Shown: positions 10,635 to 18,146 of the stretch, in pieces
Position numbering within the stretch: position 1 is the first letter of the stretch
Layout of the letters: each line of letters starts with the position of its first letter
DNA from: Ureibacillus composti
Lineage (GTDB): Bacteria; Bacillota; Bacilli; Bacillales_A; Planococcaceae
Reading direction: 5' to 3'
Assembly: GCA_030348875.1 (NCBI GenBank)
Contig: JAUCEP010000002.1
Coordinates: forward strand, 2,869,001 to 2,933,000
Length of the DNA stretch: 64,000 nucleotides
The notes under the pieces: generated by a model
Database searches by the model: none
Seen by the model: only the letters and a program-made list of their open reading frames with translations
Told to the model about the DNA's origin: nothing
Position numbers and translations under genes: made by a program

Positions 10635-10838
10635 ATGGCATCTAACAACAACGGTAACTCAAACAAACTTCTAGTACCTGGTGCAAACCAAGCATTAGAC
10701 CAAATGAAATACGAAATCGCGCAAGAGTTTGGTGTTCAACTCGGACCTGAAGCGTCTTCTCGTGCAAACGGATCAGTCGGAGGCGAAATTACTAAACGCT
10801 TAGTGCAAATGGCTGAATCACAATTACGTGGTCGCTAA
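10635..10838 (+). CDS. Alpha/beta-type small acid-soluble spore protein
   Basis: A 67-residue DNA-binding spore protein that saturates spore DNA and protects it from UV and heat. The family core [14 protein letters not shown], containing the GPR protease cleavage region, and [16 protein letters not shown] are present, with an Asn-rich N-terminus. The ATG at 10635 is chosen because the ideal SD AAGGAGGTG sits 7 nt before it; the in-frame ATG at 10614 is upstream of that site. Confidence 0.96.
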   Translation: MASNNNGNSNKLLVPGANQALDQMKYEIAQEFGVQLGPEASSRANGSVGGEITKRLVQMAESQLRGR

Positions 10839-10856
10839 TACGATAAGTTACGTTTT

Positions 10857-10900
10857 AAAAGTAAACCGCCGAAGTTTCTTCGGCTGGTTTACTTTTTTTT
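10857..10900 (+). terminator. Terminator of the SASP gene
   Basis: A long stem (AAAGTAAACC...GGTTTACTTT with inner GCCGAAG/CTTCGGC) is followed by eight T residues. Confidence 0.9.
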
Positions 10901-10950
10901 GCAAATCATGTAAAAAGCGTAGCAAATTCAGACTTAAGGATACATGATGC

Positions 10951-11307
10951 TTACTCTAAAATAAACTCAGCTACTGTTTCTTTTTGATCCCCAATGGAGA
11001 ACGTTTTAAACGTTACCTGCTGATTAATGTCCACTTCTTGATTATTGATTTGGTTTTTCGCCACATCAGATAAGCGATATTGTATATCCTGTCCTGATAC
11101 TGTAATGATTGCCTCATCAGCATCTATTTGCTTTAATGTTCCGATGATTTCAGGCGCCTCTTGGCCAGCTAGCGTAATGCCACTAGCATTCCCAGTTGGT
11201 GTATCCTCTATTACGGATTGTGGTTGTTCTTCAACAACTCCACATGCGCTAATAATTGTTAAGAGAAAGCCGGCAGCAACCACGATTTTCATGATCTTTA
11301 TCATCAT
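10951..11307 (-). CDS. Small lipoprotein of unknown function
   Basis: The 118-residue product has a lipoprotein signal (LLTIISAC, lipidated Cys22) followed by a short Glu/Pro/Thr-rich linker. A mainly beta C-terminal part (about 50-118) reads like an OB-fold or other small beta domain (GTLKQIDADEAIITV, VTFKTFSIGDQ). It should be anchored to the outer face of the membrane. SD GGGAGGT precedes two adjacent ATG codons; the first is used here. No family recognised. Confidence 0.75.
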   Translation of the reverse strand: MMIKIMKIVVAAGFLLTIISACGVVEEQPQSVIEDTPTGNASGITLAGQEAPEIIGTLKQIDADEAIITVSGQDIQYRLSDVAKNQINNQEVDINQQVTFKTFSIGDQKETVAEFILE

Positions 11308-11381
11308 TTTCTACCTCCCATTTGATTTGATCCTATTTTCAAATTAGTCGGTAAAAATAATTTTTCGTTTCACATTAATAT

Positions 11382-11978
11382 CTAATTGTGCGACTTACTT
11401 TCATTTATTTTTTCATTTAAATTTAAAGGATGACACTTACAGTCTATTGTATGATCGTTTACCATTCCAACTGCTTGCATGAATGAATAGCAAATAGTGC
11501 TCCCCACAAATTTAAATCCATCTTTTTTCAACCTTTTACTCATCGCATCACTAAGTTCGGTTGTTGTCGGAACATCCTGAAACGTTTCCCATTGGTTTAG
11601 AATAGGTTTTTGATCAACAAAACTCCAAATGTATGCTGAAAATGTACCATATTCTTGTTGGATTTTTAAAAAGGCTTTTGCATTCGTCACAACACTTTGG
11701 ATTTTCAACTTATTCCGAACAATACCAGGGTCTTCTATTAATGATCGTAATTTCTCATCAGAATAGTTGACAATTTTTTCTGCATCGAACTGGTCAAACA
11801 CCCTTCTGTAGTTTTCTCTCTTTTGCAGAATCGTCCACCAACTAAGTCCCGCTTGTGCTCCCTCTAGACAAAGCATCTCAAATAATTTTCTGTCATCATG
11901 CACAGGTACGCCCCACTCCTCGTCATGGTACTTAATATATAACGGCTCTTTCGTTACCCATTTACATCTATTTTTCAT
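11382..11978 (-). CDS. tag: DNA-3-methyladenine glycosylase I
   Basis: A 198-residue base-excision repair enzyme that removes 3-methyladenine from DNA. It matches Tag closely: CKWVTKEPLYIKYHDEEWG at the N-terminus with zinc ligands Cys and His, GLSWWTILQKRENYR in the middle, and the C-terminal NDHTIDCKCH with the remaining zinc ligands. The ATG at 11978 follows AAAGGGGAG; an earlier in-frame ATG would add 15 residues before the conserved start and lacks an SD. Confidence 0.95.
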   Translation of the reverse strand: MKNRCKWVTKEPLYIKYHDEEWGVPVHDDRKLFEMLCLEGAQAGLSWWTILQKRENYRRVFDQFDAEKIVNYSDEKLRSLIEDPGIVRNKLKIQSVVTNAKAFLKIQQEYGTFSAYIWSFVDQKPILNQWETFQDVPTTTELSDAMSKRLKKDGFKFVGSTICYSFMQAVGMVNDHTIDCKCHPLNLNEKINESKSHN

Positions 11979-12124
11979 GACGTCTCCCCTTTTTGAATTC
12001 CCAAATCGATTATCTACTAACATTCATTGTCTAAAATAAACACCTCAGAAGCAAGAATTTAACACCATAACGAGTTAGGACACATTTTACTTATATCGTC
12101 TAAACCTTTTTCCTGCATAAAAAA

Positions 12125-12149
12125 ACCGAAAACATGGCTCGTTTTCGGT
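12125..12149 (-). terminator. Terminator of the 96-codon gene
   Basis: ACCGAAAAC/GTTTTCGGT stem with a T-run on the minus strand. Confidence 0.85.
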
Positions 12150-12159
12150 TCATTAAATA

Positions 12160-12450
12160 TTATTGTTGATTCACTTCTTGTTCTTTTTCTTGATCGGCAA
12201 TACTTAAGCACCAAGTGAAATTCTCCCAAGCAGAGAACCAGCCGATGAAAACTTCTATTGAATCATCCCATCGTACTTCAAATTTCTTTTGGCCGTCCAC
12301 TTCCACTAAATATAAAGCAAGTGTTGGGTCCGCCTTTGAGACAACAATTTTCATACCGTTTTCTAATTGTTCTTCATTAAATTGAACGTCCGCTACCGAA
12401 CGCACTTGAGCTTGTTCAAATACTAATTTGTTCACTATTTTGTATTTCAT
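12160..12450 (-). CDS. Hypothetical protein, 96 residues
   Basis: A soluble acidic protein with no Cys-rich or membrane segments apart from a tryptophan-rich stretch near 70-82 (FIGWFSAWENFTWCL). The C-terminus is Glu/Gln-rich. An SD (GGAGGTT) precedes the ATG and a strong terminator follows, so the gene looks real and monocistronic. I do not recognise a family. Confidence 0.75.
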   Translation of the reverse strand: MKYKIVNKLVFEQAQVRSVADVQFNEEQLENGMKIVVSKADPTLALYLVEVDGQKKFEVRWDDSIEVFIGWFSAWENFTWCLSIADQEKEQEVNQQ

Positions 12451-12643
12451 ATGATTAATAAACCTCCAATTAACTTTCTGACTACCTGAAATTGAAATTC
12501 TAAATTCATTTTAGGACTTTAAAGGTTAATTTTATATCCATTCAGCTATAAAAACAATGAAAAGTTTGAGCCCAACTCACTATTTCCAATGTTTTTTCTT
12601 CTAGTTATTTATGTTAAAAAACAAAACTTTCTCGAAAATACAG

Positions 12644-13843
12644 CTAATTAATTAAATGACGATATTTATCTACAACTTTTTCCGTCAAAATACCTTCTTG
12701 ATAAAAATGACTTGTAAATACACTAATCATCAATTCATTGTCTTCTCGAATTTCTAATTTCCATAAGATACGATTGATTATTAAGGCCAGTTCATTCGGA
12801 TTCGCATACATCGTATTCCATGCCCTAACTTGTAATTCTAAATCCTCACCCAAAATAGCTTCTTCAAGATCTTCAGTTGGAACTGGGGTACTAAACTGGG
12901 CGTAAGGATCTTCATAAACATCAGTGTATATGAAATAAATTGGATTAAATTCATTGAAGTCATACGTAAAACTTTTATTGCCAACAGACACCACTAAATC
13001 ACTTTTTCCAATTACAAGCTGACCATTTTCTAATATGATTGTTCCTTCAGATATATTTTTAATTGTACAAATGAGATCAGGCGTAATCAACCAATAACGA
13101 TGATTGGGATTTAACTTCGCAATATAATCTGTAAAGGATGTAGATTCAATTTGTCTTTCATCATGTAATTTCGCATAGTCCACTGGACGATAATAATATG
13201 CAGCATCTATTTTTTCCATCTCAATTGTCCATTCCGCTTCAGGACATTCAAATAACACTCGGAAGGCAAATCCTTTTTCAGTTTTCTGTAATTCATCATA
13301 AACTAAGCATTGCCCAACTTGTACGGGTTCATCTGCATTTTCTGAAGTAATTTTTTGAAAAATAAGATGTATATAGGATTTTGTTGAAAAACCACCATCT
13401 GTATTGATATAAAGGTGAAGGTTGTTCCCAACTCGATCAATCCTAGCAATGGTTGCATCATGTAAACTCTCAGCAAATACTTCTTGTACTGGATTTGATA
13501 AATATGTAACGGCTTCCTTGGTATGTTCATATGCTGCCTCTAGAATGAGTTCAAATTCCCGATTTGATTCGCTATTCCATTTTAAATAATCAACACGTAC
13601 GGTTTCGGGCAGAGTTGGTTGATTGAGCGAGCCATTTTCTATATATGGAATAAAACGATTCGGAAGTACCTGTAGTAATTCTGCTTTTACTTCCTCCAGT
13701 TCCTCCTTTAAGCGACCAATAAGATCTTCTCCCTCTACTTTTGCTTCCCGTAATGCGTATTCCCAGTCTTCTTCTGATTCAGGAATTGGTAGGAGATTGC
13801 ATTTCCTGAATTTTTCCTTCACTTCTTTTGAAAGATTCCACAT
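12644..13843 (-). CDS. DUF4085-like hypothetical protein
   Basis: A 399-residue cytoplasmic protein. The N-terminal 60 residues are a predicted helical, charged segment (LPIPESEEDWEYALREA, KEELEEVKAELLQVL), followed by an alpha/beta region without catalytic motifs I can name. The N-terminal pattern MWNLSKEVKEKF...LPIPESEEDW agrees with what I recall of the DUF4085 family of Bacillales, whose function is unknown. GAGGTG precedes the ATG. Confidence 0.7.
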   Translation of the reverse strand: MWNLSKEVKEKFRKCNLLPIPESEEDWEYALREAKVEGEDLIGRLKEELEEVKAELLQVLPNRFIPYIENGSLNQPTLPETVRVDYLKWNSESNREFELILEAAYEHTKEAVTYLSNPVQEVFAESLHDATIARIDRVGNNLHLYINTDGGFSTKSYIHLIFQKITSENADEPVQVGQCLVYDELQKTEKGFAFRVLFECPEAEWTIEMEKIDAAYYYRPVDYAKLHDERQIESTSFTDYIAKLNPNHRYWLITPDLICTIKNISEGTIILENGQLVIGKSDLVVSVGNKSFTYDFNEFNPIYFIYTDVYEDPYAQFSTPVPTEDLEEAILGEDLELQVRAWNTMYANPNELALIINRILWKLEIREDNELMISVFTSHFYQEGILTEKVVDKYRHLIN

Positions 13844-13942
13844 AATAACACCTCAGATTTATGGAAAGTACTAGAATACTATAAAATTTAAGGTAAATTC
13901 TCAAAAAGCTCAATACTATTAACTAACAACATTTTTGTGTTT

Positions 13943-14419
13943 CTACAATTTCAATGACATTTTTCTACTAATCGTTCGCATTTCATTTTTCTCATAAAAA
14001 GCAATTGCTTTTTCATTAAACTCCCAAACTGTTAACTCTAATTCTTTGGCACCTTTTTCTCTTGACCATTTCATACAAGCTTGAAACAATAAATCTCCAA
14101 TGCCATTTCGTTGGTAGGTCTCTTTAACACCAAAATCGTTCATATATGCATATTTGCGTGGAATCAAAGACTCAAATAGCGGAGAATACTGTAATTCCAT
14201 AACAGCGAATCCAACCACTTCATGATTATTCAATCTTGCTACAAAAATCTCACAATCAGGATCTGATAATAACTCATTAAAATAATTGGCAGACATCACC
14301 TCGTCCACCTTCTTAAATATATGTGGATGTGCATTAGCATGCTCCTCATGTCCTTCTTTTACAATGAAGTTAATAGCATGAAAATCTTCAATTCTCGCTT
14401 TCTCTACTGAAATATTCAT
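13943..14419 (-). CDS. GNAT-family N-acetyltransferase
   Basis: A 158-residue acetyl-CoA-dependent acetyltransferase. Motif A reads VKETYQRNGIGDLLFQAC (about 101-118; R/QxxGxG/A pattern), and motif B has NEKAIAFYEKNEM with the usual FYEKNGF-like ending. The ATG at 14419 is preferred because the SD AAGGGGAGG lies between it and an upstream in-frame ATG (14437). Substrate unknown. Confidence 0.88.
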   Translation of the reverse strand: MNISVEKARIEDFHAINFIVKEGHEEHANAHPHIFKKVDEVMSANYFNELLSDPDCEIFVARLNNHEVVGFAVMELQYSPLFESLIPRKYAYMNDFGVKETYQRNGIGDLLFQACMKWSREKGAKELELTVWEFNEKAIAFYEKNEMRTISRKMSLKL

Positions 14420-14630
14420 AGATAACCTCCCCTTCATAAAAAATAGATTACCTTTTCTTTCAACAAAGAAATTCTATATCCTTTTGTCCAAAGCAAATCC
14501 TTTATTACCTTCACCTATTCAACTACTGAAAAAATAGTAAAACTTAATATAAAACTATGACCAAGGACAATTATACAACGATTTTTTAATACTCCACATA
14601 ATTTATGAGTAATGAATGGGAGGTGAAAAA

Positions 14631-15008
14631 GTGAGAAAAAATTGCACATGTTGTGATTTTGGCCACCACGACAAAAGGGACCATGACTCTTATTGTAAAG
14701 AAAAACATTTTAACTGTTTTTGTGATGAGCATGATAGAATGAAGGAACATCACCAAGATTGTGAGAAGAAAAATTTCCATTGTTTTAGTGATGAACTCGG
14801 CAGTTTAGATTTACTCAAAGGTTGTTGTAGAAAACATTCTAATGATTGTTGCAACAAACGAATGAATCAGCACCATTGTGGAAAAAAACGTTCACATTGC
14901 TTAGAAGATGAACAGAGTAATTGGAATAATCACTGTTGCCCTTGTAGAAAACAATGCCATTGTTCCGAAAATCATCATAAATGTGAAAAAGTACATTTTC
15001 TATTTTAA
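14631..15008 (+). CDS. Cys/His-rich repeat protein, possible spore-coat or metal-binding protein
   Basis: The 125-residue product contains about 20 Cys and 17 His. Three imperfect repeats follow the pattern C-x-K-K/E-x-F/S-x-C-F/L-x-D-E (YCKEKHFNCFCDE, DCEKKNFHCFSDE, HCGKKRSHCLEDE). Further C-C and CPCRKQCHC motifs lie at the C-terminus. There is no signal peptide or membrane helix. The GTG start at 14631 follows GGGAGGTG with 6-nt spacing; the in-frame ATG at 14616 overlaps the SD. Cys/His-rich small proteins in spore formers are often coat or exosporium components, but this assignment is inference. Confidence 0.75.
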   Translation: MRKNCTCCDFGHHDKRDHDSYCKEKHFNCFCDEHDRMKEHHQDCEKKNFHCFSDELGSLDLLKGCCRKHSNDCCNKRMNQHHCGKKRSHCLEDEQSNWNNHCCPCRKQCHCSENHHKCEKVHFLF

Positions 15009-15133
15009 GTTACGGTAGTTAGTAACAAACCAACATTTGTATATTCATTACAAATTCTAAATTTTGTTAAGTTACACAATACAGTCGAAACTACAAAAAC
15101 CAACGACAAATATTCTGACATAGTGACCAAACT

Positions 15134-15160
15134 GCATGCTAAAATTAGCATGCTTTCTTG
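15134..15160 (+). terminator. Probable terminator of the Cys/His-rich gene
   Basis: Perfect 9-bp stem GCATGCTAA/TTAGCATGC followed by TTTCTTGTT. Confidence 0.65.
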
Positions 15161-15380
15161 TTATGTAAAAGAGTATAAACTTATTTTTTCACGTTAATGA
15201 GGATATTAATTTTAGAATTTGCTGCCTTACTCACCTTTTTCAAATCAATAATACTTTTGAGTCGGCAATTCCACATTAAACACAGTAATAATCATCACAA
15301 TGTATAGTATCTGTATAATTAGTTTTTTATTGTAAGGTTCCGAATGGACTTTATTTAATAATTCCTTACATATGAATAAA

Positions 15381-15404
15381 GCGAATACCTTCAAAGGTAA
15401 TCGC
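15381..15404 (-). terminator. Possible terminator of the WG-repeat gene
   Basis: GCGAATACCTT pairs with AAGGTAATCGC apart from one A-A mismatch. The following minus-strand sequence is TTTATTC, so termination may be weak. Confidence 0.45.
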
Positions 15405-15432
15405 CTACAAAAGTAATATTCTATTCCCCATT

Positions 15433-17157
15433 TTAATGAAGTGCTTTCCATAACTCCCCTTCTTCATTAATAAGCTCCATTATTTCTGAGAAAGGTATCG
15501 TAAACTTTGGAAATCCAACAGCGTAGGCTGCAATTTCTCCACTGTCAAAATAAATGGTTAATGTGTCTTCTGTTACTGTGAAATTCTGGTTCGGCTTGAT
15601 TCCTTTATATAAATCAATTGAAAAATACTTCTCAGGTTCTTTTAGCATCTGTTCTTTAATGATGTCACTGATTTTTGTTATAAAATCAATTTGTGGTTTG
15701 AACAGCTCTTGCAATTCATAAAACTCCCCATTTTTCACATTTAGTGTAACAAAATTCTGGATTCCTGTTCCATGTGCAGCACCAAAATGATATTCATATC
15801 CAGTAAACTGCATCGTTAGTAAATCTTTTATTAGCGATTCTATTACAAAATCCCCTTCGTACACATAAGATAATGCTTCATTAGGTGATATCTTTTGTAA
15901 ATTTGAAAGTCTTTTTAACTCTTGATTTGTTTTCTTCTGAACTTGTTTGTTCTGAATACCAACGATACGAGGATAATATACAAAAAAGTTCACATTAGGT
16001 TTATACTTTTCCTCGATAATTTGAATTTGCTCATTAATTGAAATGATTTTATTTTGTTGATAAATTACCGATCCATTTTCATGATAGTAATATACTCTAT
16101 GATCCATATTGGCTGTAATAATGTTGTCCTCTAAAGAAAGAGTTCCACTCCCCTCAACAGTCGGCAAATTCTTTAAGCGCTTCCCATCTAAATCAATAAA
16201 AAATGTATTTCCTTTAACTGTAGCAGAAGCCTTTCCATCTTTAAAAACTTCTAGATTATCAAACACAAAATCAGTTAAAAAATTTCCTTTTGTAGTAGCA
16301 AGTGCATAAACTGAACCGTAGGACGGATTTTCCTCATTCGTTGCCTTCCCAACTGCGAACCGATCTTCCCCTAATAATTTCACATCATTATATTTTGGTT
16401 GAATAATGATTTTGCCTTTTGGATCAATAACTCCTTCATCACCATTTTGTCTAAAATTATCTGACATGCCTATAACTGCTCTTTCATCCATAAACTCATT
16501 AGCATATTTATATTGGGGTTTTATGACCACTTCTCCCGCTTCATTCAAATAGCCAATTTTACGTTCGTCATCAAACCATTCTTGTTCCGAAAAGGCGATT
16601 AACCCTTCAGATAATTTTCCAATATAGGGATAAGGATACTTTTGGAGTGTCTTTCCATTTTCATCAAGTAGGTAGTAATAATTGTCTGATAATTTCACAA
16701 TTGCTTTGCCATTTGAAAAGTGTTCCGCGCTTGTGTAAATTGGCGGAATTACTTCACGACCATTTCGAGTTAAATAACCATATAAATGATTTTGTTGAAA
16801 CACTGCTCTTCCATCATAAAATGATCCGATATAGTTATAGTATTTTTTTGTTATTCCCTTTCCGGTCTCATCAATCAATTTATAACTTGGCAGCTTCTCA
16901 TTGACTGTTTGGACTGCAGCCCTTCCTTCAGAGAATGGCTCAATCCAACGATATCTTGGCTGCACAATATAATTTCCTTGTAAATCGATTAAACCATATA
17001 AACCGTTTTTCTCAACTCTAGCAAGACCATTATCTTGAAAATCAAAAACATAATCATATTGAGGCTCGATTACAAAGTCACCGGATTCATTGACAAAACC
17101 CCAGAATGTACCACCGATCTTTTTGATTGAGGCTGGGAGTAGCTTTGACGTGTCCAA
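15433..17157 (-). CDS. WG-repeat protein with a DUF3298-type C-terminal domain
   Basis: The 574-residue product begins with about eight WG-type beta repeats (about residues 12-330) of the form WGFVNESGDFVIEPQYD, YGLIDLQGNYIVQPRYR and IGYLNEAGEVVIKPQYK, each about 40-50 residues. The C-terminal part (about 390-570) has the pattern of DUF3298/RsiV-like domains: YPRIVGIQNKQVQKKTNQEL, GAAHGTGIQNFVTLNVKNGE and a final FDSGEIAAYAVGFPKFTIP. No signal peptide is visible from this start. TTG at 17157 is preferred because AAAGGAG lies 7 nt before it; a TTG at 17208 would add 17 residues. Function unknown; binding or surface scaffolding are possible. Confidence 0.8.
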   Translation of the reverse strand: MDTSKLLPASIKKIGGTFWGFVNESGDFVIEPQYDYVFDFQDNGLARVEKNGLYGLIDLQGNYIVQPRYRWIEPFSEGRAAVQTVNEKLPSYKLIDETGKGITKKYYNYIGSFYDGRAVFQQNHLYGYLTRNGREVIPPIYTSAEHFSNGKAIVKLSDNYYYLLDENGKTLQKYPYPYIGKLSEGLIAFSEQEWFDDERKIGYLNEAGEVVIKPQYKYANEFMDERAVIGMSDNFRQNGDEGVIDPKGKIIIQPKYNDVKLLGEDRFAVGKATNEENPSYGSVYALATTKGNFLTDFVFDNLEVFKDGKASATVKGNTFFIDLDGKRLKNLPTVEGSGTLSLEDNIITANMDHRVYYYHENGSVIYQQNKIISINEQIQIIEEKYKPNVNFFVYYPRIVGIQNKQVQKKTNQELKRLSNLQKISPNEALSYVYEGDFVIESLIKDLLTMQFTGYEYHFGAAHGTGIQNFVTLNVKNGEFYELQELFKPQIDFITKISDIIKEQMLKEPEKYFSIDLYKGIKPNQNFTVTEDTLTIYFDSGEIAAYAVGFPKFTIPFSEIMELINEEGELWKALH

Positions 17158-17279
17158 TATTCCACTCCTTTTCGGTTTTTGTAAATCGAAATAAATGATT
17201 TTATTCAATATACTTCCTAAACGCTAAGACAATTCCTAAAAATTGAGGGTGGTACTTTGTTTTGTTTTTTAAAGAAAAA

Positions 17280-17327
17280 GGACAGCCTTAGTTCAGCTGC
17301 CTACGTGAAGAATACGTATGATTCACG
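17280..17327 (-). terminator. Pair of hairpins downstream of the 35-codon gene
   Basis: On the minus strand GGCAGC...GCTGTCC (17280-17301) is followed by TTTTTC. A second stem CGTGAA/TTCACG (17304-17327) has T residues on the plus side. The first fits a terminator for the small gene at 17397-17504. Confidence 0.45.
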
Positions 17328-17396
17328 GTTTTTCATTTCGTTCTATATATGCCGGATTAATGACTGCAATGGTTTAATTAAAATGTTAACCAACCC

Positions 17397-17504
17397 TTAA
17401 ACATACGCCAATAAACCAAGGAAAGCACCAACTCCAGCACCAAAAAAGACATATATAACAAGTGGTACTTCATACTTTTCTTTTTTACTTGGAAATTCGT
17501 TCAT
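17397..17504 (-). CDS. Tiny single-helix membrane protein
   Basis: A 35-residue frame: a charged N-terminus (MNEFPSKKEKYEVP) and one hydrophobic helix with small-residue spacing (FFGAGVGAFLGLLAYV) that could pack helix to helix. GAGGTG sits 8 nt before the ATG and a T-flanked hairpin lies downstream. No family recognised. It is too short for ordinary ORF thresholds but reads as coding. Confidence 0.6.
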   Translation of the reverse strand: MNEFPSKKEKYEVPLVIYVFFGAGVGAFLGLLAYV

Positions 17505-17726
17505 CCTTAACACCTCACTAACTGTTCACAATTTACTATGAGCCTTTATACGGATTAACCTAAAAAGGGTTCCCAATTTTTTTGGGAAACTCTTCATATT
17601 TATGTTTGAAATTTCCAATGCCTAATTAAAAGGCTTACATTAATTATAAGTAAAATTTTAAGAAATATTTATCCCGTGATTGACAATACTAAGTGTGTAG
17701 GTGAAGAAAAAGGAGGATTTTTTCAG

Positions 17727-17906
17727 ATGAATGTTCAAAGAGCACAAGAAATTGCGACTTCAGGAGTTATAGCGAACATTACTTTTAACGGCGTTCGCGT
17801 TTTCATCCAAAACGTAGATGAAAAAAATGAAACAGCTAGAATTTATCCTCTCGATGATCCACAAAAAGAACAGGACGTTCCATTAGCAAACTTGATGGAG
17901 CATTAA
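17727..17906 (+). CDS. sspH: H-type small acid-soluble spore protein
   Basis: A 59-residue minor SASP. The pattern MNVQRAQEIATSGVIANITF, VFIQNVDEKNETARIYPL and VPLANLMEH matches B. subtilis SspH along its full length. The ATG at 17727 is fixed by AAAAAGGAGG. The gene is expressed in the forespore in B. subtilis under sigma-F/sigma-G (family knowledge). AATACTA at 17686-17692 resembles a sigma-G -10 box but I find no good -35. Confidence 0.93.
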   Translation: MNVQRAQEIATSGVIANITFNGVRVFIQNVDEKNETARIYPLDDPQKEQDVPLANLMEH

Positions 17907-17931
17907 AAAACCCCATTACCTTGAAACTTGT

Positions 17932-17965
17932 GGGAACTATTGATTTTCAATAGTTCTCATTTTTA
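17932..17965 (+). terminator. Terminator of sspH
   Basis: GAACTATTGA/TCAATAGTTC stem followed by TCATTTTT. Confidence 0.8.
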
Positions 17966-18062
17966 ATTTATGTACCAAGTTTACCTACCTTATGCGACAA
18001 CTTGAAATCATTTAAATTTACATATTACATTAACGATTAACCTTTCCTATACACAAAAAAGA

Positions 18063-18090
18063 CTCTGCATAGGATTTCTCCAATGCAGAG
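18063..18090 (-). terminator. Terminator of the S-layer gene
   Basis: CTCTGCAT/ATGCAGAG stem with a minus-strand T-run (TCTTTTTTGTG). Confidence 0.75.
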
Positions 18091-18146
18091 CCTTTAAATT
18101 CATTCATTTTTATAAAATGTCAGAATTGATTGTGTACCTGGTACAA

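Larger units (their letters stand above)
15009..15432. other. Intergenic region with converging terminators
   Basis: It contains the two hairpins listed separately. A 68-codon minus-strand frame (15245-15451) starts inside the end of the WG-repeat gene with an SD formed by coding sequence, and I leave it out. Confidence 0.4.

Noticed and set aside
15245-15451. 68-codon minus-strand frame downstream of the WG-repeat gene
   Set aside because: Its apparent SD is part of the preceding coding sequence with too short a spacing, and the frame spans a terminator-like hairpin.
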